A program made the translations under genes and the position numbers. From Avibacterium volantium_A (GTDB lineage: Bacteria > Pseudomonadota > Gammaproteobacteria > Enterobacterales > Pasteurellaceae), in the NCBI RefSeq assembly GCF_049366555.1, contig NZ_JBMMGT010000009.1, positions 28,994-92,993 of the forward strand: a DNA stretch of 64,000 nucleotides, written 5' to 3'. Under the pieces are notes generated by a model that was not told the DNA's origin, did no database searches, and saw only the letters and a program-made list of their open reading frames with translations. Positions within the stretch are counted from its first letter, which is position 1; each line of letters begins with the position of its first letter. Below, in pieces: positions 34,391-42,541 of this stretch.

Positions 34391-35701
34391 TCAACGAGAA
34401 AGGCGTTGTTTGAATAAATCTTTGAGCTGTTTTTTCAAGCCTTGGGTGGACTCAATTTTATATTGCGGCGAATGGCAATCACCGAAGAAATGCAACGGCA
34501 AGCGGAAGTTTTGATATTTTTTCTCACGCAAATTGAGATTAACGAGAAAATCACATTGTTGGCTCACTTGATCCACCGTACCTTCGCCCGTGAGCTGAAA
34601 ATAAGGATCGCGCAATTGTAAATTCTGCCATTGCATTTTTTGCTGATCCCAGATTAATTGCGCATTAAGCTGTTCAAAGGGGGAATCCATATTTTGCAAT
34701 TGTTCCGCATCATAATTAATCGGTAAACGTTGTGCCACAATGGCTAACAAATTCACGTTTTTCACCTTACCATTCGCGATTTGTAAGCTGGCCTGCCCTT
34801 TCTCGATTTGCATATCAACAAGTGCCACTTCCCCTTTTAATTGCGCCTGCCCCGTTGCTAGCACAGGCAACTTAAACAAGGCAAGCCATTGTTCTATGGC
34901 GATATTTTGCGCGGAAAACTGCATACGCTCGGGTTGTTGATAGAATTGGAAATCCACATTTCCTTGCGGTGCTAAAGCAAGTTTGCCACTAATAAAGTTC
35001 GGTTGAAATTCAAGCAAAATTTTGCCTTGCGAAAAGGGAATTTGATTAATGCTCAAATCCGTGAAATCAAGCTGATAGCGGTTCGTTTCGCCTTGCGCTT
35101 CACTGCGTAAATGCCCTTGTTTTAACTGTAACGCCATTGTTTTCACATCACCATAAAGAGGACGTTCAAACTGCCATTGCCCTGCAAGTTGTTCAAATGC
35201 TAGGCCATTCTGAGAAAGCCGCACATTGCCTTGTAACTGGATCTGGCTTGCTGCTCGTGTTGCTTGTGCGCTAAACGCCATTTGCACAGGTTTCTGCAAA
35301 TTCAGCGGAGCATTTTGTGGTAAGGCATTGAGTAAATGGGCCACGTCCTGCCAAGAAAGTGCGGTGGGTTTTAGGCTAAAATTTAGCCTTTGCCATTGGG
35401 AGTTGGCAATATTGCCGTTATGTAGCTGGATTTCATTGAGCTTAAGATCACCGCCGAGCAATGCTGTGGGATTGAGCTCAAGCACAATTTTTTCGAAAAA
35501 AAACCACCGCGCTTTTTGTTGGAACTTAACATTATGTAAGGATAGTTGAGTGGGGAAAAGCTGGCTTTCCAGTTGCTCCACTTGGATATACTGCTGCGCA
35601 AGACGCTCAGAAAGCTGTGCCGTTAAACGAGATTTCTGCCAAAAAAGAAAGCACAGCCCCACGCACAACAGTGCGATTAGCCATATTGCTTTCTTTTTCA
35701 C
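34391..35701 (-). CDS. AsmA-like protein
   Basis: A 436-aa protein with one N-terminal membrane anchor (residues 4-22) and a periplasmic beta-rich body. The N-terminal block SQLFPTQLSLHNVKFQ and the C-terminal part (KNVNLLAIVAQRLPINYD, then a short repeat ending near residue 420) resemble the AsmA family, whose members are proposed to move phospholipids towards the outer membrane. It is shorter than E. coli AsmA (617). It follows dcd by 3 nt in udk-dcd-asmA. Confidence 0.78.
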   Translation of the reverse strand: MKKKAIWLIALLCVGLCFLFWQKSRLTAQLSERLAQQYIQVEQLESQLFPTQLSLHNVKFQQKARWFFFEKIVLELNPTALLGGDLKLNEIQLHNGNIANSQWQRLNFSLKPTALSWQDVAHLLNALPQNAPLNLQKPVQMAFSAQATRAASQIQLQGNVRLSQNGLAFEQLAGQWQFERPLYGDVKTMALQLKQGHLRSEAQGETNRYQLDFTDLSINQIPFSQGKILLEFQPNFISGKLALAPQGNVDFQFYQQPERMQFSAQNIAIEQWLALFKLPVLATGQAQLKGEVALVDMQIEKGQASLQIANGKVKNVNLLAIVAQRLPINYDAEQLQNMDSPFEQLNAQLIWDQQKMQWQNLQLRDPYFQLTGEGTVDQVSQQCDFLVNLNLREKKYQNFRLPLHFFGDCHSPQYKIESTQGLKKQLKDLFKQRLSR

Positions 35702-35704
35702 TGT

Positions 35705-36289
35705 TTATTTATCCTTATCAATACGGCTGGCCACCGCATTTTGCTGATCTTTATATTTAGCATCTTGACGGCGATTATAAGGACGCGCTGCCTCGCCACT
35801 TAGTACTTCAAAACTCAACGCACCAATCACCATTTTCGGACGCAATGCCAAAGGCAGTTTGCCTGAATTGTAAAATTCTAATACAATGCGCCCATTCCAA
35901 CCCGGATCGATACGGTGTGCCGTAACGTGTACCATTAATCCTAGGCGGGCAAGGGAAGAGCGTCCATCTAGCCAACCGATAATATTGGCAGGCAAGGATA
36001 CCGCTTCAAAGGTGGTGGCAAGTGCCAGTTCACCGGGGTGGAGGAAAAAGGCTTCGCCATCATCAATGAGAATTTCATCGCTCATCACCGCTTCAAGTTG
36101 GGCTGAAACCTCTTCTTTTTTGCCACTTAAATCAATGTAAGGCGCGGTATGTTCACGAAACACGCGGAAAGAATTGCCCAAGCGCACATCAACGGTCGCG
36201 CCATTGATTTTGTCGTTATCTGGGCGCGGCGTTAAGCTGATAATGCCTTCATCTAAATAACGTTCAATGTCGGTATCACACAATCTCAT
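35705..36289 (-). CDS. dcd: dCTP deaminase
   Basis: Deaminates dCTP to dUTP, the main source of dUMP for thymidylate synthesis. The 194-aa protein contains the signature RSSLARLGLMVHVTAHRIDPGW (about residues 110-131) and the catalytic Glu in GRIVLEFYN (about residue 138). Length equals E. coli Dcd (193). It lies 8 nt after udk, forming a pyrimidine-nucleotide pair. Confidence 0.97.
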   Translation of the reverse strand: MRLCDTDIERYLDEGIISLTPRPDNDKINGATVDVRLGNSFRVFREHTAPYIDLSGKKEEVSAQLEAVMSDEILIDDGEAFFLHPGELALATTFEAVSLPANIIGWLDGRSSLARLGLMVHVTAHRIDPGWNGRIVLEFYNSGKLPLALRPKMVIGALSFEVLSGEAARPYNRRQDAKYKDQQNAVASRIDKDK

Positions 36290-36297
36290 TTTGCCCC

Positions 36298-36939
36298 CTA
36301 TTTGCTTTTCAGCAGGTGTCTAATTTGTGCTTTTAACATATTGATTGCAATACGGTTTTTTCCACCGCGTGGAACAACAATATCGGCATATTGTTTAGAC
36401 GGCTCAATAAATTGTAAGAACATAGGACGCACGGTGGCACGATATTGATCCACTACCGATTGCAAAGAACGCCCACGCTCTTCCATATCACGTTTTAAAC
36501 GGCGGATAAAACAAATATCTAACGGCGTATCCACGAATACAGAAATACTCGCTTCTTGGCGAATGCGTTCGTCCGTGAGCAACAAAATGCCTTCTAAAAT
36601 AATCACTTTTTTCGGCTTGAAATGCGTGGTTTCGCCCGTGCGTGTGTGTTCCACATAGCTATAAACGGGAATATCCACCGCCTGCCCTGCTTTTAAGGCG
36701 CGCAAATGTTGTAACAACAAATCGCGATCCATTGAATTTGGGTGGTCATAATTGGTTTTAATGCGCTCTTCAAAAGCAAGGTGGGTTTGATCTTTGTAGT
36801 AGCTATCTTCGGAAATAATGCCAATATCTTCGCAACTTAGCTCATCACGAAGTTCTTTATGAATGGTGGAGGCAATAAGGCTTTTTCCTGAGGCGGAAGC
36901 CCCTGCGATAGCGATAATAATGCAATCTTGATCTGACAT
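36298..36939 (-). CDS. udk: Uridine kinase
   Basis: Phosphorylates uridine and cytidine for pyrimidine salvage. The P-loop is GASASGKSLIAS (about residues 13-24), followed by YDHPNSMD and the nucleoside-binding region. I start at the ATG at 36939 (MSDQDCIIIAIAG), giving 213 aa as in E. coli; the frame extended by four residues would need a TTG start. No strong Shine-Dalgarno sequence is visible. First gene of udk-dcd-asmA. Confidence 0.95.
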   Translation of the reverse strand: MSDQDCIIIAIAGASASGKSLIASTIHKELRDELSCEDIGIISEDSYYKDQTHLAFEERIKTNYDHPNSMDRDLLLQHLRALKAGQAVDIPVYSYVEHTRTGETTHFKPKKVIILEGILLLTDERIRQEASISVFVDTPLDICFIRRLKRDMEERGRSLQSVVDQYRATVRPMFLQFIEPSKQYADIVVPRGGKNRIAINMLKAQIRHLLKSK

Positions 36940-37005
36940 AATATGGCTCAACTAGACGAGTTACAGTGATTGTAGAATTATAAAGAAAAATTTTGTTTTT
37001 TTATA

Positions 37006-37050
37006 GGGGCTGTTGATAATTCATTTGACATTTGAGTTATCAACAGCCCC
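37006..37050. repeat. Perfect 14-bp inverted repeat between udk and afuA1
   Basis: Arms GGGGCTGTTGATAA (37006-37019) and TTATCAACAGCCCC (37037-37050) flank 17 nt. On neither strand does a T run follow the stem, so it is not an ordinary terminator. The arm sequence resembles terminal repeats of insertion sequences that begin GGGGCTGTTG or GGCTCTGTTG. No transposase is nearby. Confidence 0.6.
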
Positions 37051-37099
37051 CCATAGTTTCACCCTTTTAATGAAATAAAACGAAAGGAATCTTCCATTT

Positions 37100-37169
37100 T
37101 GTGAAGTGGTTCACAGCATTTTTTGCTCCATTCGGATAGGATTAGGCTCATTTAATTGAGATTAATCAA
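37100..37169 (+). promoter_or_regulatory. afuA1 promoter region with CRP site and FNR-like box
   Basis: TGTGA-AGTGGT-TCACA (37100-37115) is a perfect CRP half-site pair. A TAGGAT -10 candidate (37137-37142) would put the start near 37149 and the CRP centre near -41.5, the class II position. TTGAG-ATTA-ATCAA (37156-37169) is one base from the FNR consensus and would lie just downstream of that start. The CRP site is strong; the promoter and FNR assignments are inference. Confidence 0.6.
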
Positions 37170-37210
37170 TGATCTAGGCGATTTTGCGCCAAACCATAAG
37201 GAGTACCCCA

Positions 37211-38251
37211 ATGAAATATAAAGCAATTTCTCTCGCAATTTCCACCGCACTTGCCACTTCTGCCTTAATCTTCAGTGTGCAAGCACAAGCCAAAGGACGC
37301 TTGGTGGTATATTGCAGCGCCACAAATGAAATGTGTGAAGCTGAAACCCAAGCCTTCGGCAAAAAATATGATGTGAAAACGTCCTTTATCCGTAATGGTT
37401 CAGGCAGTACCTTTGCGAAAATTGAAGCAGAAAAGAAAAATCCGCAAGCTGATGTATGGTATGGCGGCACGCTCGATCCACAATCTCAAGCCGGCGAGCT
37501 TGGTTTATTAGAAGCCTACCGCTCGCCAAATGTCGATCAAATTATGCCAAGATTCCAAGATCCTGCCAAAGTCAAAGGCAACTACACCTCCGCCATTTAT
37601 ATGGGGATTTTAGGTTTTGGGGTAAACACGGAACGCTTGAAAAAATTAGGCATCACAGAAGTCCCTAAATGCTGGAAAGACTTAACCGATCCACGCTTAA
37701 AAGGCGAAATTCAAGTGGCCGATCCACAAAGTTCAGGCACCGCGTACACCGCCATTGCTACCTTTGTGCAATTATGGGGCGAAGATCAAACCTTTGATTT
37801 CTTCAAGCAACTTCACCCGAACATTTCTCAATATACCAAATCGGGCATCACCCCTTCACGCAACACAGCCAGAGGTGAAACCACAGTAGGAATTGGCTTC
37901 CTACACGATTACGCCCTTGAAAAACAACAGGGCGCGCCAATTGAATTAGTCGTGCCTTGCGAAGGAACAGGCTATGAACTTGGCGGTGTGAGTATCTTAA
38001 AAGGCGCACGTAACTTAGATAACGCCAAATTATTCGTGGATTGGGCATTGTCAAAAGAAGGCCAAGAATTAGCGTGGAAAAAAGGCCGTGCTTTCCAAAC
38101 GCTAACCAACACCACCGCCGAACAATCACCAACCGCGTTTGATCCAACCAAACTTAATCTCATCAATTATGATTTTGAGAAATACGGTGCATCAGAAGAA
38201 CGCAAACGCTTGATTAACAAATGGGTTAATGAAGTGAAATTGGCGCAGTAA
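37211..38251 (+). CDS. afuA: AfuA-type periplasmic binding protein, copy 1
   Basis: Substrate-binding protein of an AfuABC importer. AfuA was first named as a ferric-binding protein; later work on Actinobacillus pleuropneumoniae and Citrobacter AfuA showed it binds phosphorylated hexoses. The 346-aa protein starts at ATG 37211 with AAGGAG 7 nt upstream; the upstream extension would need a TTG start. The signal peptide ends at SVQAQA, residue 27. His205, Asp206 and Glu229 (mature numbering), which I recall as sugar-binding residues of AfuA, are all present here in GFLHDY and CEGTGYE. An uptake signal lies in the signal-peptide coding region. First gene of afuA1-afuA2-afuB-afuC. Confidence 0.88.
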   Translation: MKYKAISLAISTALATSALIFSVQAQAKGRLVVYCSATNEMCEAETQAFGKKYDVKTSFIRNGSGSTFAKIEAEKKNPQADVWYGGTLDPQSQAGELGLLEAYRSPNVDQIMPRFQDPAKVKGNYTSAIYMGILGFGVNTERLKKLGITEVPKCWKDLTDPRLKGEIQVADPQSSGTAYTAIATFVQLWGEDQTFDFFKQLHPNISQYTKSGITPSRNTARGETTVGIGFLHDYALEKQQGAPIELVVPCEGTGYELGGVSILKGARNLDNAKLFVDWALSKEGQELAWKKGRAFQTLTNTTAEQSPTAFDPTKLNLINYDFEKYGASEERKRLINKWVNEVKLAQ

Positions 38252-38277
38252 ATAGTTTTGTCATAGTGAGGTGGGTA

Positions 38278-39306
38278 ATGAAAAAAGTAACGTCCAATCT
38301 AATTTTATCTAGTCTATTATTAGCAGGATTAAGTCTTTCTAATATGGCTTTTGCTGAAGGGCGATTGGTGGTTTATTGTAGTGCGCAGAATATTGTATGC
38401 GAAAAAGCAGTGCAAGAATTTGCGAAAAAATACAATGTAAAAACTTCCTTTATTCGTAATAGCTCTGGCAGTACCCTTGCCAAAATGGAAGCTGAGAAAA
38501 ATAATCCTCAAGCAGATGTTTGGGTTGGCGGCCCTTTTGATACCCACCTCCAAGCAGGTGAATTAGGCTTAATTGCATCTTATGATTTCCCGAAACGCAA
38601 TGAAGTAATGACCCAATTCCAAAAACTTGGCAATGGAAAAAGTTCTATTATTTATATGGGCGTTTTAGGTTTTGGCGTTAATACAGAACGGTTGAAAAAA
38701 CTAGGTATTACTGAAACACCAAAATGCTGGAAAGATCTGTTAGATCCTCGCTTAAAAAATGAAGTACAAATTGCTGATCCACAAAGTTCTGGCACAGCTT
38801 ACACCGCCATTGCCACTTTTACGCAACTTTGGGGAGAAGATAAAGCCTTTGATTACTTAAAACAAATCCATCAAAATATTTCACAATATCCAAAAGCAGG
38901 AACAGCCCCATCACGCAACACAGCAAGGGGCGAAACGGCGATTGGTATCGGTTTTTTACAAAATTATTCTTTTGAAAAACAGCAAGGTGCGCCCATTGAG
39001 CTTGTCGTACCTTGCGAAGGCACAGGTTATGAGCTTGGTGGCGTAAGCGTTATTAAAAATGCGCGTAACTTAAAAAATGCACAATTATTTGCTGATTGGG
39101 TAATGTCAAAAGAGGCGCAAGAATTGTCATGGAAAGAAGCGCAATCTCATCACGTTGCCACAAACATTAATGCCGAGCCGTCACCTTACGCACTCAAACC
39201 TGCTGATTTGAATTTGATCGATTATAATTTTGATAAATTTGGTTCAAACGAAACGCGCCGTCATCTTATTGACAGATGGGTGAATGAAGTAAAATTGGCG
39301 AAATAA
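38278..39306 (+). CDS. AfuA-type periplasmic binding protein, divergent tandem copy 2
   Basis: A 342-aa paralogue of the preceding protein, 26 nt downstream, with a signal peptide ending at NMAFA (residue 26). Most positions are identical by eye, but there is a 3-residue deletion near residue 100. The His-Asp pair of copy 1 is replaced by Gln-Asn (GFLQNY, codons 38959-38964), while the Glu in CEGTGYE is kept. It uses more AT-rich codons than copy 1 and carries no uptake signal. Start ATG 38278 follows TGAGG; the upstream GTG is less likely. It probably serves the same membrane complex with a different ligand. Confidence 0.88.
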   Translation: MKKVTSNLILSSLLLAGLSLSNMAFAEGRLVVYCSAQNIVCEKAVQEFAKKYNVKTSFIRNSSGSTLAKMEAEKNNPQADVWVGGPFDTHLQAGELGLIASYDFPKRNEVMTQFQKLGNGKSSIIYMGVLGFGVNTERLKKLGITETPKCWKDLLDPRLKNEVQIADPQSSGTAYTAIATFTQLWGEDKAFDYLKQIHQNISQYPKAGTAPSRNTARGETAIGIGFLQNYSFEKQQGAPIELVVPCEGTGYELGGVSVIKNARNLKNAQLFADWVMSKEAQELSWKEAQSHHVATNINAEPSPYALKPADLNLIDYNFDKFGSNETRRHLIDRWVNEVKLAK

Positions 39307-39327
39307 TCGCTGTTTCACGGAGATGTT

Positions 39328-41385
39328 ATGAAAAAGCTGTCACAGATGTTTAATAGTAGCCTATTTTGGATTTTGCTCGCGTTGTTGGGCTTTATCTGTT
39401 TGCCATCTATGGCGTTGTATTATGGTTTGGCGGAATCCACGCCTGATGAAATTTATGAAGCAATGGGCTGGGCGAACTTTAATTTAAGTTGGTTTTGGTT
39501 TGCTGCATTAGCCTTTGTGCCAATTCTATCTGCCATTTTCAAAGGGAAAGGGGAACGGCTGCAAGGTATAGCAGAATTTCTGGCGGTGTTGGCGATTTTC
39601 CTATTTGTGTTTATTTCTGCCACAATAGAAAAATTCAATCTTGGCTATTCCGTTTTTGTCCTAATGTTGAGCCTGATTGCCCTTGCCACTCAAGGCTTGG
39701 CAAAAATGAAGGTGATGCAAGGGGATAAATTCATCATCGCCTCGCTCATTAGCATTGTCTTGCTGATTTTCTTTTTTATTGTGTATCCCACCTTGGCGAT
39801 TTTTATCTCGATGTTTTACGACAACGGGGAATTTGTGCCAAGCCAAGTAATCAGCATTGTGGAAAAACCTTACATCATTCGGATAATCGGTAATTCCCTT
39901 AGTGTAGCAATTACGGTGGGCATTTTAGCCACATTATTTGGTTTGATTTTTGCCCTTTACACCACACGCATTGCTAAACGCACCGCCGTGATCGGAAAAA
40001 TTTTCTCCATTTTGCCGATTGTGACGCCGCCTTTTGTGGTGGGGTTAGGGGTAACCCTAATGCTTGGGCGTTCAGGTTATGTTACGGAATTTTTAGTGGA
40101 ATATTTTGGCTTTAGCAGCAACTGGTTATATGGTTTTACTGGGATTATCATCGCCCACACGCTTGCGCTAACGCCAATGGCTTTTATGATTTTAGAAGGG
40201 GCGTTAAAATCCATTCACCCGTCTATTGAAGAAGCGGCATATACGCTGCGTTCAAACCGCTATCAAGCCTTTTTCAATATTATTTTCCCCCTACTCAAAC
40301 CGGCGCTTGCCAATGCCTTTTTAGTGGTGGCAATCCAATCTTTAGCAGATTTTAGTACCCCACTTGTGCTAGGTGGTAGCTTTGATGTGATTTCTTCACA
40401 AATTTATTTCTACATTGCCGGCTCGCAGTTAGATTACGCTTCGGCCAGCACCTTAGGCAGTATTTTGCTGATCTTCTCTTTGGCGATTTTTGTGATCCAA
40501 TATTTATGGATCGGCAATCGCTCTTATGTTACCGTTTCAGGCAAATCTTATCGCGGTGATGTGCAAGATTTGCCAAGTGCGATGAAATTTTTCATTATTT
40601 TTACCCTTGGTTTCTGGGTGCTGTTTAATGCGGTGCTATACGGCAGTATTTTCTACGGTAGCTTTACAATGAACTGGGGCGTGGATTACACTTTCACCTT
40701 TAAACATTATCTCACCTTATTCGGGCAAGGCTTTAGTGACGGCGCTTGGCCATCGTTGATTCATACGGTGATTTTTGCCGCCACCGCCGCTCCGATTACA
40801 GCGATTTTTGGCTTATTGATTGCCTACATCACCGTGCGCCGTGATTTTAAAGGCAAGAAAACCCTTGAATTTTTAACCTTGCTTTGCTTTGCCGTACCGG
40901 GAACGGTGGCGGGGGTTTCCTATATTCTTGCCTTTAATAATGCGCCAATTTATATCACGGGGACAAGCATCATCATCGTGCTTTCAATGGTAATGCGTAA
41001 TATGCCTGTAGGTATGCGTGCTGCCGTGGCAGGTTTAGGACAGCTCGATAAATCCCTTGATGAAGCCTCGCTTTCACTCAAAGGCAGCTCGTTAAAAACC
41101 ATTTGGTATATTGTCTTCCCACTGCTTAAGCCCGCGTTGCTCTCCGCGTTGGTAACCAGTTTTGTGCGCGCAATGACTACGGTCAGCGCCATTGTCTTCT
41201 TAGTTACTGCGGATACAAGGGTTGCCACTTCTTATATTCTAAACCGCGTGGAAGACGGCGAATACGGCGTTGCCATTGCTTATGGCTCAATTTTAATCGT
41301 GGTAATGATGGCAATTATTTTGCTATTTGACTGGTTGGTGGGCGACACGCGAATTGCTCGTTCTAAAGCGAAAAAAATGAATTAA
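39328..41385 (+). CDS. afuB: AfuB permease (fused two-domain ABC permease)
   Basis: A 685-aa inner-membrane protein with about 13-15 hydrophobic segments. It holds two complete permease domains, each with an EAA loop: EEAAYTLRSNRYQAFFNI near residue 305 and DEASLSLKGSSLKTIWYI near residue 580. The family is that of FbpB/AfuB permeases of ferric and sugar-phosphate importers. CGGAG precedes the ATG by 5 nt, 21 nt after afuA2. Confidence 0.92.
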   Translation: MKKLSQMFNSSLFWILLALLGFICLPSMALYYGLAESTPDEIYEAMGWANFNLSWFWFAALAFVPILSAIFKGKGERLQGIAEFLAVLAIFLFVFISATIEKFNLGYSVFVLMLSLIALATQGLAKMKVMQGDKFIIASLISIVLLIFFFIVYPTLAIFISMFYDNGEFVPSQVISIVEKPYIIRIIGNSLSVAITVGILATLFGLIFALYTTRIAKRTAVIGKIFSILPIVTPPFVVGLGVTLMLGRSGYVTEFLVEYFGFSSNWLYGFTGIIIAHTLALTPMAFMILEGALKSIHPSIEEAAYTLRSNRYQAFFNIIFPLLKPALANAFLVVAIQSLADFSTPLVLGGSFDVISSQIYFYIAGSQLDYASASTLGSILLIFSLAIFVIQYLWIGNRSYVTVSGKSYRGDVQDLPSAMKFFIIFTLGFWVLFNAVLYGSIFYGSFTMNWGVDYTFTFKHYLTLFGQGFSDGAWPSLIHTVIFAATAAPITAIFGLLIAYITVRRDFKGKKTLEFLTLLCFAVPGTVAGVSYILAFNNAPIYITGTSIIIVLSMVMRNMPVGMRAAVAGLGQLDKSLDEASLSLKGSSLKTIWYIVFPLLKPALLSALVTSFVRAMTTVSAIVFLVTADTRVATSYILNRVEDGEYGVAIAYGSILIVVMMAIILLFDWLVGDTRIARSKAKKMN

Positions 41386-41397
41386 TAGGTTGTAAAA

Positions 41398-42447
41398 ATG
41401 AAGAATAATGATTTTTTAGTGTTAAAAAATGTGACTAAATCCTTCGGTAAAGCGGTAGTGATCGATGATCTCAATCTTTCTATCAAACAAGGCTCAATGG
41501 TTACCCTGCTCGGGCCATCTGGTTGCGGAAAAACCACCGTGCTACGCCTTGTAGCAGGGCTAGAAAGTCCTACTTCAGGACAGATTTTTATTGACGGAGA
41601 AGATGTCACCAAATCTTCCATTCAAAACCGTGATATTTGTATCGTGTTTCAGTCTTATGCGCTGTTCCCGCATATGTCCATTGGGGATAATGTGGGCTAC
41701 GGCTTGCGTATGCAGGGCGTAGGATCAGCAGAGCGCAAACAACGGGTTAAAGAAGCCTTGGAATTGGTGGATTTGGCGGGTTTTGAAGATCGCTATGTGG
41801 ATCAAATCTCCGGTGGTCAGCAACAACGTGTCGCCTTAGCGCGTGCGCTGGTGCTAAAGCCTAAAGTGCTATTGTTTGACGAACCACTGAGCAACCTTGA
41901 CGCGAATTTACGCCGTAGTATGCGTGAAAAAATCCGCGAGCTGCAACAACGCCTTGGCATCACTTCCCTTTATGTAACCCACGATCAAAGCGAAGCCTTC
42001 GCCGTGTCTGATGAAGTGATCGTAATGCACAAAGGCAAAATTATGCAAAAGGCTTCTGCGAAAGAGCTTTATCAACACCCTAACTCGTTGTTTTTGGCGA
42101 ATTTTATGGGGGAAAGTAGCATCTTTGACGGCAAACTTGAAAACGGCACGATAACGGTTAATCAATACGCGTTCACCTTGCCAAATGTACAATCCTTCGG
42201 TTTGCCAGACGGAGAGTGTTTAGTCGGCATTCGCCCTGAAGCCGTACGTCTTTCAGCGCAAGGCGATGCGGCCCAACGCTGTGAAATTCAAAGCGCGGTG
42301 TATATGGGCAATCACTGGGAAATTGTGGCGCAATGGGGTGGCAAACCGCTACTCATCAACTGCCAACCTGATAATTTTTCTCCTACTATCAAGCAAGCCT
42401 ATGTGCATTTTGCTGACTATGGCGTGTTCTTGCTGAAAAAAGAATAG
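41398..42447 (+). CDS. afuC: AfuC ATPase subunit
   Basis: A 349-aa ABC ATPase. Walker A is GPSGCGKTTVLRL (about residue 37), Q-loop VFQSYALFPHM, signature ISGGQQQRVALARAL and Walker B VLLFDEPLSNLD. A C-terminal regulatory TOBE-like domain occupies residues 240-349. It is 12 nt after afuB and ends the operon at an uptake-signal dyad shared with the convergent rsmC. No uhp-type regulator is adjacent. Confidence 0.93.
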   Translation: MKNNDFLVLKNVTKSFGKAVVIDDLNLSIKQGSMVTLLGPSGCGKTTVLRLVAGLESPTSGQIFIDGEDVTKSSIQNRDICIVFQSYALFPHMSIGDNVGYGLRMQGVGSAERKQRVKEALELVDLAGFEDRYVDQISGGQQQRVALARALVLKPKVLLFDEPLSNLDANLRRSMREKIRELQQRLGITSLYVTHDQSEAFAVSDEVIVMHKGKIMQKASAKELYQHPNSLFLANFMGESSIFDGKLENGTITVNQYAFTLPNVQSFGLPDGECLVGIRPEAVRLSAQGDAAQRCEIQSAVYMGNHWEIVAQWGGKPLLINCQPDNFSPTIKQAYVHFADYGVFLLKKE

Positions 42448-42484
42448 CTCGTTTAGTTACAATGGCTTACAACAGCCGATAAAA

Positions 42485-42534
42485 AAAGTGCGGTGGAAAA
42501 TTTGTTAAAATTTAGCAAAAAACCACCGCACTTT
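42485..42534. terminator. Inverted uptake-signal pair between afuC and rsmC
   Basis: AAAGTGCGGTGG (42485-42496) and CCACCGCACTTT (42523-42534) form a 12-bp stem with AT-rich flanks, serving as terminator for the convergent afuC and rsmC. Confidence 0.85.
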
Positions 42535-42541
42535 ATTTATC

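Noticed and set aside
37184..37210. TTG start for afuA1 giving nine extra residues
   Set aside because: AAGGAG is ideally spaced for the ATG at 37211, and the signal peptide begins properly there.
37252..42486. Apparent 5-kb stretch without uptake signals as a sign of foreign DNA
   Set aside because: Similar gaps occur at 1-3864 and 27213-31481 in plainly core genes, so the gap alone is not unusual.
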